From Runella sp. (GTDB lineage: Bacteria > Bacteroidota > Bacteroidia > Cytophagales > Spirosomataceae), in contig JALQYJ010000106.1 of NCBI GenBank assembly GCA_023254175.1, positions 22,336 to 86,335 of the forward strand: DNA of 64,000 nucleotides, read 5' to 3'. The translations under genes and the position numbers were made by a program. The notes beneath the pieces were generated by a model. The model saw only the letters and a list, made by a program, of their open reading frames with translations. It was not told where the DNA came from and made no database searches. Below, in pieces: positions 45,057-54,700 of this stretch (position 1 is the first letter of the stretch; each line of letters begins with the position of its first letter).

Positions 45057-46367
45057 TTACACTCGTTTGTAAAGAAAAACCAAACGAAAGCATAATCCCA
45101 AAGCCAAAAAACTTATTTCCATTGGTTGCCCTATGAATGTACCCAAACTAATGCTACCCACTATCGTTGTTAGGATAAAAAGCCCCGATAACCCAGTGCA
45201 AAAAAGTAAATATTTTCGCATCCAATCACGGTGTTTAGGATTGCCGAGAAACAGTATCAAAGGTAAGTGAAACGGTACCGCCCAAAACAGATGGATATTC
45301 CAATTAGTTACTCCATGATCGGTAGCGACTCCAAGAAGCAACAAGAACCAGCCAATAAATCCTAAAATACCAAAAAACAGTTTATCAAAACGGTAGGCAA
45401 TTTTTTCACGTTTTTTTTGATAATTCGTTATTTGGAAAAGTAAAATCATTAAAACCAATACTAGTTTATCTGGCCCTGTTATCATTTCAATTAATGACTT
45501 TCTATCAGAGGTTGAGCCTGAAGCCGTAAAAAGGGTATTTTTCGTTAAAACTAAATTTTCTCCCCCGATTTTTGCTTTGTCAAGGTGGTATCGCAAATTA
45601 TCGGGCAAATACATCTCTTCGTAAGTCGTAGCAATATGATCTGAAGGTAAACCTATCGCTAAATTCATCCCAAACTTTGCCCAAGGTTTTCCATAGAGAT
45701 ATTTGTTCATCCATTCTCGATAACTCTTGGGCTTCTTATCACTAGACACCGTTTGAGTATCATAGTTCAAACTATCTCCACAAGCCACTTTCAACGCATC
45801 ACGCAAACGCGTAGCGCAGTTATCATAAAAGAATTTATAGGCATACTGCCGATTTGAGGGCAAGTAGTTATTCTCCAAAAAATCGTAAAGTTTTTGTTTT
45901 TGATTTTGAGACAGATTCAATACTTGCTCAAATACCCATCGATTTTCTGCCTGAGCCCCGTACAGCGTATAGTACATTGGCGAAACTGAAAGTTGATATG
46001 GAAGCGTTCCACGAATAAACTTGAGGTAAAACCCTTCGGTACGAAAGTCGAAAGTACCGTAATTATATACACGGTCTATTCCCTGCATAGGGTCTGAAAT
46101 CCAAAGGGCATTATGACCAAAACTGCTGTATAACTCCTCCCCTGGCGATACCGTAATAAGACTCACCTTGGCCTCTTTGGTAAGCGTTTGAGCAAAAACA
46201 GATGGAGTAAACAGCAAGCAGCAGGCAGCCTTTAGAAGAAAAAAACATGAGGTTATATACCTCTTTCGTCGGTATGACAACAACAGTAACTCACTAACAG
46301 CACCCCCCAAACTAGAAACTGGAAACTGGAAACTTCTATTTCCCAGATACGACAATAACGATTTCAC
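45057..46367 (-). CDS. lnb: Lnb-type lipoprotein N-acyltransferase (DUF4105)
   Basis: Up to 436 residues. The mature part starts after VFAQT with the periplasmic DUF4105/Lnb_N domain: LITVSPGEELYSSFGHNALW, DRVYNYGTFDFRTEGFYLKF, FFYDNCATRLRDAL with conserved His and Cys. About five helices follow from residue 305 to the end. This architecture was linked in Bacteroides to N-acylation of lipoproteins (Lnb), replacing Lnt. The N-terminus is odd: about 30 residues precede the signal peptide, overlap rsmI by 32 nt and include a GAAACTG repeat, so the true start may be an internal non-ATG codon near 46270. Third gene of the operon. Confidence 0.75.
   Translation of the reverse strand: MKSLLSYLGNRSFQFPVSSLGGAVSELLLLSYRRKRYITSCFFLLKAACCLLFTPSVFAQTLTKEAKVSLITVSPGEELYSSFGHNALWISDPMQGIDRVYNYGTFDFRTEGFYLKFIRGTLPYQLSVSPMYYTLYGAQAENRWVFEQVLNLSQNQKQKLYDFLENNYLPSNRQYAYKFFYDNCATRLRDALKVACGDSLNYDTQTVSSDKKPKSYREWMNKYLYGKPWAKFGMNLAIGLPSDHIATTYEEMYLPDNLRYHLDKAKIGGENLVLTKNTLFTASGSTSDRKSLIEMITGPDKLVLVLMILLFQITNYQKKREKIAYRFDKLFFGILGFIGWFLLLLGVATDHGVTNWNIHLFWAVPFHLPLILFLGNPKHRDWMRKYLLFCTGLSGLFILTTIVGSISLGTFIGQPMEISFLALGLCFRLVFLYKRV
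46315..46335. repeat. Three tandem 7-bp repeats (GAAACTG)
   Basis: gaaactg, gaaactg, gaaactt follow one another directly after the rsmI stop and within the annotated lnb 5' end. Confidence 0.7.
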
Positions 46368-47010
46368 CTTTGATTGTTTTTTCGGTAAAGTAAGTAATAA
46401 TTTCTGTTAATGTTCCTCGAATGGTTTCTTCAAACATTTTTGTCAATTCCCTCGAAACCGACGCCTGACGGTCGCCCCCAAAATACTCTGCAAATTGCTC
46501 TAAAGATTTCAAAAGTCGATGGGGTGATTCGTAGAAAATCATCGTTCGTTCTTCTTCTTTGAGTTCGGTCAAGCGCGTTTGCCGGCCTTTTTTGTGGGGT
46601 AAAAAACCCTCAAACGTAAATCGGTCAGACGGTAGTCCCGAATTGACCAAGGCAGGTACAAAAGCCGTTGGCCCTGGGAGGCATTCAATTTCAATACCAT
46701 TTTTAAGACACTCGCGCACCAGCAAAAACCCAGGATCAGAAACCGCAGGTGTTCCCGCATCCGACACCAGCGCCATGCTTTCCCCTTTCAAGATGCGGGC
46801 AATGATTTTTTGAACAGTTTGATGCTCATTATGAATATGATAACTCTGCATGGGTTTCGAAATCCCGAGGTGTTTGAGCAGATTTCCAGATGTACGGGTA
46901 TCTTCTGCCAATACCACATCTACGTTTTTGAGAACATTGATGGCGCGCAGGGTAATGTCTTCTAAGTTGCCAATGGGCGTGGGTACTAAATATAATTTTG
47001 GACTTACCAT
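46336..47010 (-). CDS. rsmI: 16S rRNA (cytidine-1402-2'-O)-methyltransferase
   Basis: 224 residues. SAM-dependent tetrapyrrole-methylase fold: LYLVPTPIGNLEDITLRA at the N-terminus, LAEDTRTSGNLLKHLGI, LVSDAGTPAVSDPGFLLV, and CLPGPTAFVPALVNSGLPSDRFTFEGFLP. It methylates the ribose of C1402 in the ribosomal P site. It lacks the C-terminal extension of about 60 residues found in E. coli RsmI, as is common in Bacteroidota. It lies 26 nt after selD. Confidence 0.94.
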   Translation of the reverse strand: MVSPKLYLVPTPIGNLEDITLRAINVLKNVDVVLAEDTRTSGNLLKHLGISKPMQSYHIHNEHQTVQKIIARILKGESMALVSDAGTPAVSDPGFLLVRECLKNGIEIECLPGPTAFVPALVNSGLPSDRFTFEGFLPHKKGRQTRLTELKEEERTMIFYESPHRLLKSLEQFAEYFGGDRQASVSRELTKMFEETIRGTLTEIITYFTEKTIKGEIVIVVSGK

Positions 47011-47036
47011 AAATGAAGGTCAAATGCTAAATTCAA

Positions 47037-48128
47037 TTATTTCACATAAACAACTTTTTCACGTTTTTCTACCAGTTTTCCAAAGGTTTGTAATTCAAAG
47101 CCACGTACTTCCATCAATGCCTCAAACTCCTCTTGGGCATCCGATTCCACCGCAATAAGCAATCCGCCACTGGTTTGAGGGTCTGCCAAAATAAACTTTT
47201 GCAATTCAGAAAGTTCGCCTACTTTGCATCCATAGCTATCCCAATTCCTAACCGTACCACCTGGAAACGACTTTTGGGCCAAATAATCTTCAATAAAAGG
47301 CAATTTAGGTACTTTTTCAAAATCAATTTCAGCACTCAGCCCACTTCCTTCGGCCATTTCAATCAGGTGCCCCAATACTCCAAAACCAGTAACGTCGGTC
47401 AGGGCGGTCACGTAGGGTAACGTACCTAACACGGCTCCAATTTGATTAAGTTGCATCATTTGCTGAGGTGCAATATCAGCGTGTTCGTCCTTGAGAATCC
47501 CTTTTTTCTGCGCTGTTGTTAGAATACCCACACCTATTTTTTTGGTCAAATACAACAAACAGCCCTCGGTGGCGGTATCGTTCTTTTTGAGATTGGGAAT
47601 AGCTACTTTTCCCGTAACGGCCAAGCCAAAAATAGGTTCTGGGCTATCAATACTATGTCCACCTGCCAACGGAATACCTGCTTCTGCACAAATAGACCGA
47701 CTTCCTTCCATTACTTGCGCTGCGACTTCGGGCGGGAGTTTGTCGATAGGCCAACCCAAAATCGCTATTGCCAAAAGCGGCGTTCCTCCCATAGCATAGA
47801 CATCCGAAATGGCATTGGCCGAGGCGATTCGACCAAAATCAAAGGCATCATCGACGATGGGCATAAAAAAATCAGTTGTGCTAATAATCGCTTCCCCGTT
47901 CCCCAAATCCATCACGGCAGCATCGTCCCGAGAGGCATTACCTACCAGCAGCCCCCCCACTCCCAATGGGGGAGTTAATACAGAAGCTCCCCCATTGGGA
48001 CAGTACACCTCGCGGGTTAGGGGACTGGGCTTAAGAATTACGTCCAAGACTTTTGGTGAAATTTTACAGCCGCAACCTGCTCCGTGGCTATACTGGGTCA
48101 ACTTGTACGATTTTAAGTCAGTTATCAT
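47037..48128 (-). CDS. selD: Selenide, water dikinase with palindromic-element insertion
   Basis: 363 residues. Makes selenophosphate from selenide and ATP for selenoprotein or tRNA selenouridine synthesis. Active-site Cys19 (not Sec) and Lys22 in [29 protein letters not shown] and [18 protein letters not shown] are conserved. Residues about 34-59 ([14 protein letters not shown] ... LGVGG) replace the roughly 11-residue linker between VLxxIL and LLVGN seen in E. coli SelD. They are encoded by a GC-rich palindromic element, so the enzyme is about 15 residues longer there. No selA, selB or mnmH is in the window. First gene of the selD-rsmI-lnb-IMPase run. Confidence 0.93.
   Translation of the reverse strand: MITDLKSYKLTQYSHGAGCGCKISPKVLDVILKPSPLTREVYCPNGGASVLTPPLGVGGLLVGNASRDDAAVMDLGNGEAIISTTDFFMPIVDDAFDFGRIASANAISDVYAMGGTPLLAIAILGWPIDKLPPEVAAQVMEGSRSICAEAGIPLAGGHSIDSPEPIFGLAVTGKVAIPNLKKNDTATEGCLLYLTKKIGVGILTTAQKKGILKDEHADIAPQQMMQLNQIGAVLGTLPYVTALTDVTGFGVLGHLIEMAEGSGLSAEIDFEKVPKLPFIEDYLAQKSFPGGTVRNWDSYGCKVGELSELQKFILADPQTSGGLLIAVESDAQEEFEALMEVRGFELQTFGKLVEKREKVVYVK
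47950..48031. repeat. Palindromic element inside selD
   Basis: An 82-bp segment bounded by agccc and gggct. The inner hairpin has exact 14-bp arms (tcccaatgggggag at 47961-47974, ctcccccattggga at 47987-48000) and a 12-nt loop. It resembles the element inside the IMPase gene but lies in the opposite direction relative to its host gene. Confidence 0.8.
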
Positions 48129-48272
48129 TAATTATTTCTATCTAAAGTCAAAAAGAAATGCAATTAAACATTTTTTGAGCGACACTGTTATATAATTCAA
48201 TGAATCGGTTTGAAATTGGGGAAGTGGTAACAATTTTTTAATCCTAATTTTTTGAAATTTTGTGATAAAAAA

Positions 48273-48294
48273 TTGATTTATTCCAATAAATCAA
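48273..48294. promoter_or_regulatory. Perfect 22-bp dyad, candidate operator
   Basis: TTGATTTATT-cc-AATAAATCAA: ten-bp arms, two-base centre, about 45 bp upstream of the receptor promoter. Size and symmetry suit a dimeric regulator. No other copy was seen in the window. Confidence 0.45.
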
Positions 48295-48337
48295 ACAGTT
48301 CACAATGTTAAGTTGGTATTATATTAAGAACTGCCTT

Positions 48338-48368
48338 TTGTTTGTCAGCCATTTTTCTTGTTTCTTTG
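48338..48368 (+). promoter_or_regulatory. Bacteroidota-type promoter for TonB-dependent receptor
   Basis: TTG at 48338-48340, 20-nt spacer, TTTCTTTG at 48361-48368 (one mismatch to TAnnTTTG), 64 nt before the ATG. Confidence 0.45.
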
Positions 48369-48432
48369 CACCGCATTTCGTTGTTTTTCAACAAAAAAAC
48401 CAAATCATAATTCTAACCAAATTCCCAATTGT

Positions 48433-51400
48433 ATGAACTTTCAATTTCTACGAAAGAACAAAGCAGTAATTGGACTTTTTACAGTCATTACTGCTATTTT
48501 TATGGGTCTATCCTCTGCAAACGCACAGGTAACAACTTCATCAATCCGAGGTATTATTAAAGATACGAAGGGGTCGGAGCTTCCTGGTGCTACTGTAGTG
48601 GCAATTCACACGCCTTCAGGTTCAAAGTACGGAACAGTAACCAATGACAAAGGACGTTTCGTTCTTCCTTCAGTTCGTGTAGGTGGGCCTTATAAAGTTA
48701 TTGTTACGTTTGTAGGTTTCAAAGAGCAATCTAAAGACGATATTTACGCTAACTTAGGTGCCTCGGCCGATGCTAATTTTAGCTTGGTTGAAGACGGGAA
48801 AGAACTTCAAGAAGTAGTAGTGACAAGCGGTCGTTCTGACATTTTCTCGTCGGGCCGTACAGGTGCTTCTACAACATTGGGGCTAAACGCTGTTAACAGC
48901 CTGCCAACTATCGGTCGTACCATCGACGATATCACTAAATATAACGCTTACAGCAATGGTCGTTCGTTTGCAGGCCAAGATAGCCGTTTGAACAACTTCA
49001 CTATTGACGGTTCGGTATTCAACAACGGTTTCGGGTTGGGTTCTTCATCACAAGCAGGTGGTCGTACAGGTACTACTGCCGTTTCTTTGGATGCGATTGA
49101 GCAAATTCAGATTAACATCGCTCCTTTCGACGTTCGTCAATCAGGTTTTGCAGGTGCAGGTATCAACGCCGTGACTCGCTCTGGAACAAACGAGGTGTCA
49201 GGTTCGGCTTACTATTTGACAAGAGGGAGCAACTTGGTTGGTAAAAAAGCAGATGGTCAGTCACTTCCAACCATCAACATCAATGAAAAAACCCTCGGTT
49301 TTCGCATTGGTGCACCTATCATCAAAGATAAACTCTTTATCTTCGCTAACTTCGAAAACTTTACAAGTTCTACGCCAGCGTTGACATGGGTGGCTAACCG
49401 CCCAGGTGCTACAGGTAACGTATCACGCGTGACAGCGGATGATTTGAATGATTTGGCTAACTTTATGAAGACAAACTTCAATTACGAGTCAGGAGCCATT
49501 GACAACTTCAACAACGATGTAACTAGTACAAAAGGACTTGTTCGTTTAGACTACAATATCAATAACAACCACAAATTGTCGGTTCGTTATTCTCACCACA
49601 ATTCGCAGTCGGGTCAGATTATCTCAAACAGTCCCAGTAGTAACACCGCAGGTAACGGTAACCGTACCAACTCTGCTTTGGCACTTTCACCAGAAAACAC
49701 AGGTTACCTAATCGCTGATAATACCCGCTCTTTCGTAGCTGAGTTGAACTCTAACTTTGGTGGCAAATTTGCCAACAACTTTATTGCCACCTACAACAAG
49801 CAAATCGAAGACCGTCAATACAAAAATGAAATTTTTCCAACGATTGACATTTTGAAAGACGGAAGTACATATACTTCAACAGGTTTTGACCCGTTCACTC
49901 CTAACAACAAGTTGAACTACTCAACACTGAACTTTACTAACAACTTGAGCTACTTCGCTGGTAAGCACACCATTACGTTAGGGCTTTCGTATGAGCACTT
50001 TACATCAAACAACGTGTTCTTCCCTTCATCTAATGGGGTATGGGTATTTAACTCCATCGCAGATTTCAAGACAGCAGCTTTGGCCTTCAAAGCCAATCCA
50101 AACTTGACTACTTCTCCAGTACCAGTATCACGTTTCAACTACCGCTACTCACTCTTGCCCGATGGTGCTGAACCATTGCAAACGTTGAAGCAGTCGACTT
50201 ACGCAGCTTATCTCCAAGATGAATTCCAAGTAAATGACAAATTCAAGTTGACAGGTGGTGTTCGTTTTGACTTGTTTGACTACAATGATGATTTGGCAAA
50301 AGACTTTAACAACCCTGTAGTTGCTGGTTTGACTTACAAAGACGAAAACGGAAAAGATTTGAAAGTCAGCACAGGTGCATTCCCAAGCAACAAATTACTG
50401 GTATCTCCTCGCCTCGGATTTAACTACGACGTGAAAGGTGACAAAACCACGCAGGTTCGTGGAGGAACAGGTATCTTCGTATCTCGTATTCCACAAGTAT
50501 TGGTATCTAACCAATTGGGGAACAACGGGGTAAACACGGCCGTTCTTAACTTCACAAACACTACAGCATATCCTTTCACAACCGACCCAAGCCGTTATAA
50601 GCCTACTACTACTGACATCACGAAGTTGCCTGCTTACGTAATCAACGCTTCAGTAGATGGTTTAAAAAATCCAGTAATTTGGAAAACAAACTTGGCGATT
50701 GACCAAAAACTTCCATTTGGTTTGATTGCTACAGTAGAAGGTATTTATAACAAAAACGTTCAAGCGCTTCGTTATATTGACGCTAACTTAAACGGTCCAA
50801 ATAGAACTTTCACTGGACCAGATACACGTGGTCGTTTCCCTGCATCAGGTTTGTCGGCGGGCGCAGCAGTAAACCCAGCTCGTTTTATCAACGCAGCTAA
50901 TACGAACGCTTTTATCTTGACTAACACGAAAGAAGGATATTCTTACTCATTGACGGGTAAGTTGGAAAAAACAGCTACACAAGGCTTGAGCGGTATGTTG
51001 GGTTATACGTACGCAATGGCAAAAGACATTCAGTCGGTAGCAAGTACAGTATTGGCCAACATTCCAACAGTAGGGGGTCAAAATTACTTGACCCCATCAT
51101 GGTCTGACAACGACCTTCGTCACCGTATTGTAGGTTATTTGAACTACCGTATCAACTACGGTGGCAAATTGGGTGGTTCTACCATGTTCACATTGGGTAT
51201 GGTATCAAACAGTGGTTTTAAAGTATCTTACATTTCTGGTAGCGATATCAACGGCGATGGTCAGAACAACGACCTTATCTTCGTTCCTAACAAAGGCGCT
51301 GACTTGACATTCGCGTCGTTTACTTCTGGTGGTAAAACCTTCACTCCTGACCAACAAGCTGCTGCGTTGGAAACTTACATCGCCAACCACCCTTACTTGA

Positions 51401-51771
51401 GCACTCGTCGTGGTCAGTATGCTGAACGTAACGGTGCTGCTGTGCCTTGGTTGACTCGTTTTGACTTCACAGTTGAACAAGATCTCAACATCTCTGTAGG
51501 CTCTAAAGGAAAGAAAAACATTCTTCGTTTCCGTTTCGACCTTCTTAATGCAGGTAACTTGCTTAACAACAAATGGGGTGTAGCTTATACTACTACTGGT
51601 ACAAACCCATTGACAATGGCAAGTGTAAATGCACAAGGTGTTCCTGTTTACCGTATGGCAACTCAAGTTGTAAACGGAGAAACAATTTTGTTGAAAGATG
51701 CCTTCGTAAAGAGTATCAACGTCAACAACGTATGGCAAGGCCAATTCGGTATCCGCTATATCTTCAACTAA
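48433..51771 (+). CDS. Oar-like TonB-dependent outer-membrane receptor
   Basis: 1112 residues from the ATG at 48433 ([15 protein letters not shown]; the frame is open 25 codons upstream). Signal peptide to about 34. A carboxypeptidase-regulatory-like domain ([20 protein letters not shown]) at about 36-125, a plug domain ([40 protein letters not shown]) and a C-terminal beta-barrel ending QFGIRYIFN. The wording fits the OmpA-related Oar group rather than SusC; no SusD gene is near. Codons look strongly biased, as in a highly expressed gene. The cargo is unknown; Oar of Myxococcus is linked to protein export and signalling. Terminator follows. Confidence 0.9.
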   Translation: MNFQFLRKNKAVIGLFTVITAIFMGLSSANAQVTTSSIRGIIKDTKGSELPGATVVAIHTPSGSKYGTVTNDKGRFVLPSVRVGGPYKVIVTFVGFKEQSKDDIYANLGASADANFSLVEDGKELQEVVVTSGRSDIFSSGRTGASTTLGLNAVNSLPTIGRTIDDITKYNAYSNGRSFAGQDSRLNNFTIDGSVFNNGFGLGSSSQAGGRTGTTAVSLDAIEQIQINIAPFDVRQSGFAGAGINAVTRSGTNEVSGSAYYLTRGSNLVGKKADGQSLPTININEKTLGFRIGAPIIKDKLFIFANFENFTSSTPALTWVANRPGATGNVSRVTADDLNDLANFMKTNFNYESGAIDNFNNDVTSTKGLVRLDYNINNNHKLSVRYSHHNSQSGQIISNSPSSNTAGNGNRTNSALALSPENTGYLIADNTRSFVAELNSNFGGKFANNFIATYNKQIEDRQYKNEIFPTIDILKDGSTYTSTGFDPFTPNNKLNYSTLNFTNNLSYFAGKHTITLGLSYEHFTSNNVFFPSSNGVWVFNSIADFKTAALAFKANPNLTTSPVPVSRFNYRYSLLPDGAEPLQTLKQSTYAAYLQDEFQVNDKFKLTGGVRFDLFDYNDDLAKDFNNPVVAGLTYKDENGKDLKVSTGAFPSNKLLVSPRLGFNYDVKGDKTTQVRGGTGIFVSRIPQVLVSNQLGNNGVNTAVLNFTNTTAYPFTTDPSRYKPTTTDITKLPAYVINASVDGLKNPVIWKTNLAIDQKLPFGLIATVEGIYNKNVQALRYIDANLNGPNRTFTGPDTRGRFPASGLSAGAAVNPARFINAANTNAFILTNTKEGYSYSLTGKLEKTATQGLSGMLGYTYAMAKDIQSVASTVLANIPTVGGQNYLTPSWSDNDLRHRIVGYLNYRINYGGKLGGSTMFTLGMVSNSGFKVSYISGSDINGDGQNNDLIFVPNKGADLTFASFTSGGKTFTPDQQAAALETYIANHPYLSTRRGQYAERNGAAVPWLTRFDFTVEQDLNISVGSKGKKNILRFRFDLLNAGNLLNNKWGVAYTTTGTNPLTMASVNAQGVPVYRMATQVVNGETILLKDAFVKSINVNNVWQGQFGIRYIFN

Positions 51772-51789
51772 TCAGTTGATTCGCATAGC

Positions 51790-51821
51790 AAAAAATCCCG
51801 CACTTCGGTGCGGGATTTTTT
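51790..51821 (+). terminator. Strong terminator after TonB receptor
   Basis: Fourteen-bp arms (51790-51803 and 51808-51821) with a UUCG-type loop and a T-run. Confidence 0.93.
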
Positions 51822-51998
51822 GTTTTTACCCCCCTCCTCCCTTTTCCGAATTTGATGGTAAACGAAGATAGAATTAGCTAAACCTTTAACTTTTACATTT
51901 TACATTTTTCAGTTTAAAATTTTTCGGCTTACTTAGTACCTCTTTTCATTGTTCTTTTGCAAAGAAAAGCATTAAACCACCAAAAACTTCCTATTACC

Positions 51999-52379
51999 AT
52001 GTCGCAAAAGCGAGTTCTAATTGCCGAAGACAGTTCTGTTATCCAAAACCTAGCTCGGAAAATTTTGGAGTTCCAAAATTTTGATATCACTGCCGTTAAA
52101 AATGGCGAACAAGTGCTACAAATTTTGGGCAAAGAAGATTTTGACATCATTTTACTCGACATTAACATGCCCATACTAGACGGTATGGAATGTGTAAAGT
52201 CAATTCGTTCTCTTTCTGATAAAGCCAAAGCGAAACTTCCCGTAGTAGCCATTACAGGAAATGCTAAAAACTACTCGGAAGAAGATTTTACGACAGCAGG
52301 GTTCAACGATGTACTCGTAAAACCACTCAACTTCGACCGCCTCGTTGAGGTTGTTAATGGACTGACAGAAGCAGAATAA
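51999..52379 (+). CDS. Single-domain response regulator (CheY-like)
   Basis: 126 residues from the ATG at 51999 (MSQKRVLIAEDSSVI; frame open 14 codons upstream). A receiver domain only: acidic pair Glu10-Asp11, phospho-acceptor Asp54 in ILLDINMPILDG, Thr in VAITGNA and Lys in VLVKPLNF. No output domain, so it acts through protein contact, probably with a hybrid kinase elsewhere. The MBL-fold gene follows after 64 nt on the same strand. Confidence 0.9.
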   Translation: MSQKRVLIAEDSSVIQNLARKILEFQNFDITAVKNGEQVLQILGKEDFDIILLDINMPILDGMECVKSIRSLSDKAKAKLPVVAITGNAKNYSEEDFTTAGFNDVLVKPLNFDRLVEVVNGLTEAE

Positions 52380-52443
52380 TACAAACGCATGGTGGGTAAT
52401 AAGCATTGAAAACTCACTTATTACCCACTTTACTTTTTATCGA

Positions 52444-53214
52444 ATGGTCATTACGCTCCTTGGAACAGGGACATCATCAGGCATTCCATTGATAGGTTGT
52501 CATTGTGACGTTTGTCGTTCATTGGATTACCGCGACAAACGCCTACGGGTATCAATCTACATTGAAACTCAAGGAAAATGTTTTGTCATCGATACAGGGC
52601 CTGATTTTCGCCAGCAAATGCTTCGAGAAAATATCATTAAACTCGACGCCGTTATTTTTACGCACCAACACAAAGACCATACCGCAGGACTGGATGATGT
52701 AAGGGCCTTTAATTTCCTTCAAAATAAAGATATGCCCGTGTTTGGGCGGCTACAGGTTTTGGAGCAACTAAAGCGAGAGTTTGAATACGTCTTTGCCAAG
52801 TATGGGTATCCTGGCATTCCTCGTTTACAAATTCACGAAATCACAAATACACCTTTTGAAGTGCTAGGGGTTCCTTTCATGCCAATTGATGTACTTCATC
52901 ATCGTTTGCCCGTTTTTGGTTTTCGGATTGGCAATTTTGCTTACCTTACCGACGTTAACAGTATTTCCGAATCAGAACAGCAAAAGCTTTTAAATTTAGA
53001 GGTTTTGGTATTAGGGGCGTTACAACGAGAACCTCACATTTCACACTTCACGTTGCAACAGGCCATTGATACTGTGAACATTTTACAACCAAAAGTGACC
53101 TATTTTACGCATTTAAGTCACAAAATGGGCCGCCATGCTGAGGTAGAAAAAGAATTACCCCCTCACATAAAACTGGGTTATGATGGGTTAAAAATCCGTC
53201 TTAGTGAAACTTAA
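52444..53214 (+). CDS. MBL-fold metallo-hydrolase (PhnP-like)
   Basis: 256 residues. Metallo-beta-lactamase fold: VITLLGTGTSSGIPLIGCHC at the N-terminus (with the extra Cys pair seen in PhnP-type proteins), zinc motif FTHQHKDHTAGLDDVR, later Asp in FAYLTDVNSIS and His in HISHFT and FTHLSHKMG. Family members are phosphodiesterases, such as cyclic phosphate hydrolases. No phosphonate genes adjoin, so the substrate is open. It is followed closely by the alpha/beta hydrolase. Confidence 0.87.
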   Translation: MVITLLGTGTSSGIPLIGCHCDVCRSLDYRDKRLRVSIYIETQGKCFVIDTGPDFRQQMLRENIIKLDAVIFTHQHKDHTAGLDDVRAFNFLQNKDMPVFGRLQVLEQLKREFEYVFAKYGYPGIPRLQIHEITNTPFEVLGVPFMPIDVLHHRLPVFGFRIGNFAYLTDVNSISESEQQKLLNLEVLVLGALQREPHISHFTLQQAIDTVNILQPKVTYFTHLSHKMGRHAEVEKELPPHIKLGYDGLKIRLSET

Positions 53215-53311
53215 CTCCATTGTATTATGGTCTGCTTTCTACGGATACAATTGGCGCAAAGTTTGTTACTTTAGTAGTACAGCCCCCTACTTAACTTTTC
53301 AACAAATTCAG

Positions 53312-54694
53312 ATGCACTCAAAATTCAGCCTAGTACTTGTATTATTAGTGAGTTCCATTCTTTCGACCTCATTTGCCCAGCACCTTCGTCGAAAGGGTTC
53401 ATTGGGTATTGTCTACGCAGAGGCTTCTGACTCCCTCCTCAATGCGCTAAAAATCAATGAATCGCGTGGTATTTGGGTGAAAAACGTAAATCCACAATCG
53501 ACGGCAGCCCAACTTGGCCTTCGTGCCAATGATATCATTATCTCACTTAATGAAACAGACTCTCTATATCTTTTTGATTTTCAAGCACAAGAGCAACAGC
53601 TAAAGGAAAACGACCCTATTTCGATAACTTACTTACGAAAAAACCGCAAAGCACGCGCAGTTGGCGTAGTAAAACCCGCTACTAGAGAAAGTTCTGTGGG
53701 CGAAGTATCTTACGGCGAAGTTCCTTATCAACGAGGCTTCTTACGCACCATTGTACATCGACCTGCAAACGCTAAAAACGTACCCGCAGTATTTTATATT
53801 CAAGATTTTAATTGCAGTTCAATTGATTTTTCCCAAGATAGCCTCTCCCCCATCAAACAACTAGTAGATGGATGGGTAAAAGCAGGCTACGCAGTCGTAC
53901 GGGTAGAAAAACCAGGGATTGGCGAAAGTGAAGGAACTAAAGATTGCTCCCGTCTTGATTATCAGGAAGAACTAACTGCTTTTCAGAATGCTTTTCGGTT
54001 TACTCAAAAGCTTTCGTTTGTGGATAGCTCAAAAGTGTTTCTTTTTGGGCATTCCGTTGGGGGAACGGTGGCCCCTTTTATAGCACTCAAAGCACGCTTA
54101 AAGCCCCGTGGTGTGATGGTTTACGGAACTATCATAAAACCTTGGTTTGAGTATATGTTGGATGTTTTTCGTAAACAACCCTTGCTGTTCAAAGAGTCGT
54201 TGCTTGCTGCTGACGTCAACGCTCGGATGTTGACCCCCCTCTTGTACGAATGGTTAGTTCAAGGACGTAGTGCTGCTGATTTATTCAGTGTACCTGATTT
54301 TGAAGCCATCCTAACTTCCAAAGAAAACCCCCTCGGGTATCGACGAGGAACGTTCTGGGGACGTTCTGCAAACTATTTTTCAGAGTTGAATCGTATTAAT
54401 TTGATTCAAACTTGGGCACAAGCTACTATCCCTACCCTCGCTATTCATGGCGAATACGACAGCCAAGCCATCAGTTCGGAAGCTGCTCAACAAATTGCGC
54501 AAACTGTAAACGAAACTTTACCCACCAAAGCGACGTATAAGTTGTTGAGGAATGCGGATCACCACATGGTAAGAGTAAATTCATTCTCGGAATACAAACA
54601 ACTTCAGCAAAATGGGAAATATAAAGAATTTGCCCAGCAAAACTTCAACTCAGCCATTGTTGAAATGACTGTCAGTTGGATGCAACAACAGTAG
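53312..54694 (+). CDS. Secreted PDZ-containing alpha/beta hydrolase
   Basis: 460 residues from the ATG at 53312 (MHSKFSLVLVLLVSSILSTS, signal peptide to about 22). A PDZ-like domain at about 25-115 (VKNVNPQSTAAQLGLRANDIIISLNETDS) precedes an alpha/beta-hydrolase domain. Catalytic Ser in FLFGHSVGGTVAP, Asp in IHGEYDSQAIS, His in NADHHMVRVN. A nearby frame start at 53204 would give a poor N-terminus overlapping the MBL gene. PDZ-hydrolase fusions are seen in Bacteroidota as putative esterases or peptidases; substrate unknown. Confidence 0.85.
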   Translation: MHSKFSLVLVLLVSSILSTSFAQHLRRKGSLGIVYAEASDSLLNALKINESRGIWVKNVNPQSTAAQLGLRANDIIISLNETDSLYLFDFQAQEQQLKENDPISITYLRKNRKARAVGVVKPATRESSVGEVSYGEVPYQRGFLRTIVHRPANAKNVPAVFYIQDFNCSSIDFSQDSLSPIKQLVDGWVKAGYAVVRVEKPGIGESEGTKDCSRLDYQEELTAFQNAFRFTQKLSFVDSSKVFLFGHSVGGTVAPFIALKARLKPRGVMVYGTIIKPWFEYMLDVFRKQPLLFKESLLAADVNARMLTPLLYEWLVQGRSAADLFSVPDFEAILTSKENPLGYRRGTFWGRSANYFSELNRINLIQTWAQATIPTLAIHGEYDSQAISSEAAQQIAQTVNETLPTKATYKLLRNADHHMVRVNSFSEYKQLQQNGKYKEFAQQNFNSAIVEMTVSWMQQQ

Positions 54695-54700
54695 TAGCCA

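Larger units (their letters stand above)
48129..48432. other. Intergenic region upstream of TonB-dependent receptor
   Basis: About 300 bp, AT-rich, between divergent selD and the receptor gene. It holds a perfect dyad (48273-48294) and a promoter (48338-48368), annotated separately. Confidence 0.7.

Noticed and set aside
51205..51744. 179-codon minus-strand frame inside the Oar-like receptor
   Set aside because: Antisense shadow of the barrel; composition and Cys content are typical of a reverse frame.
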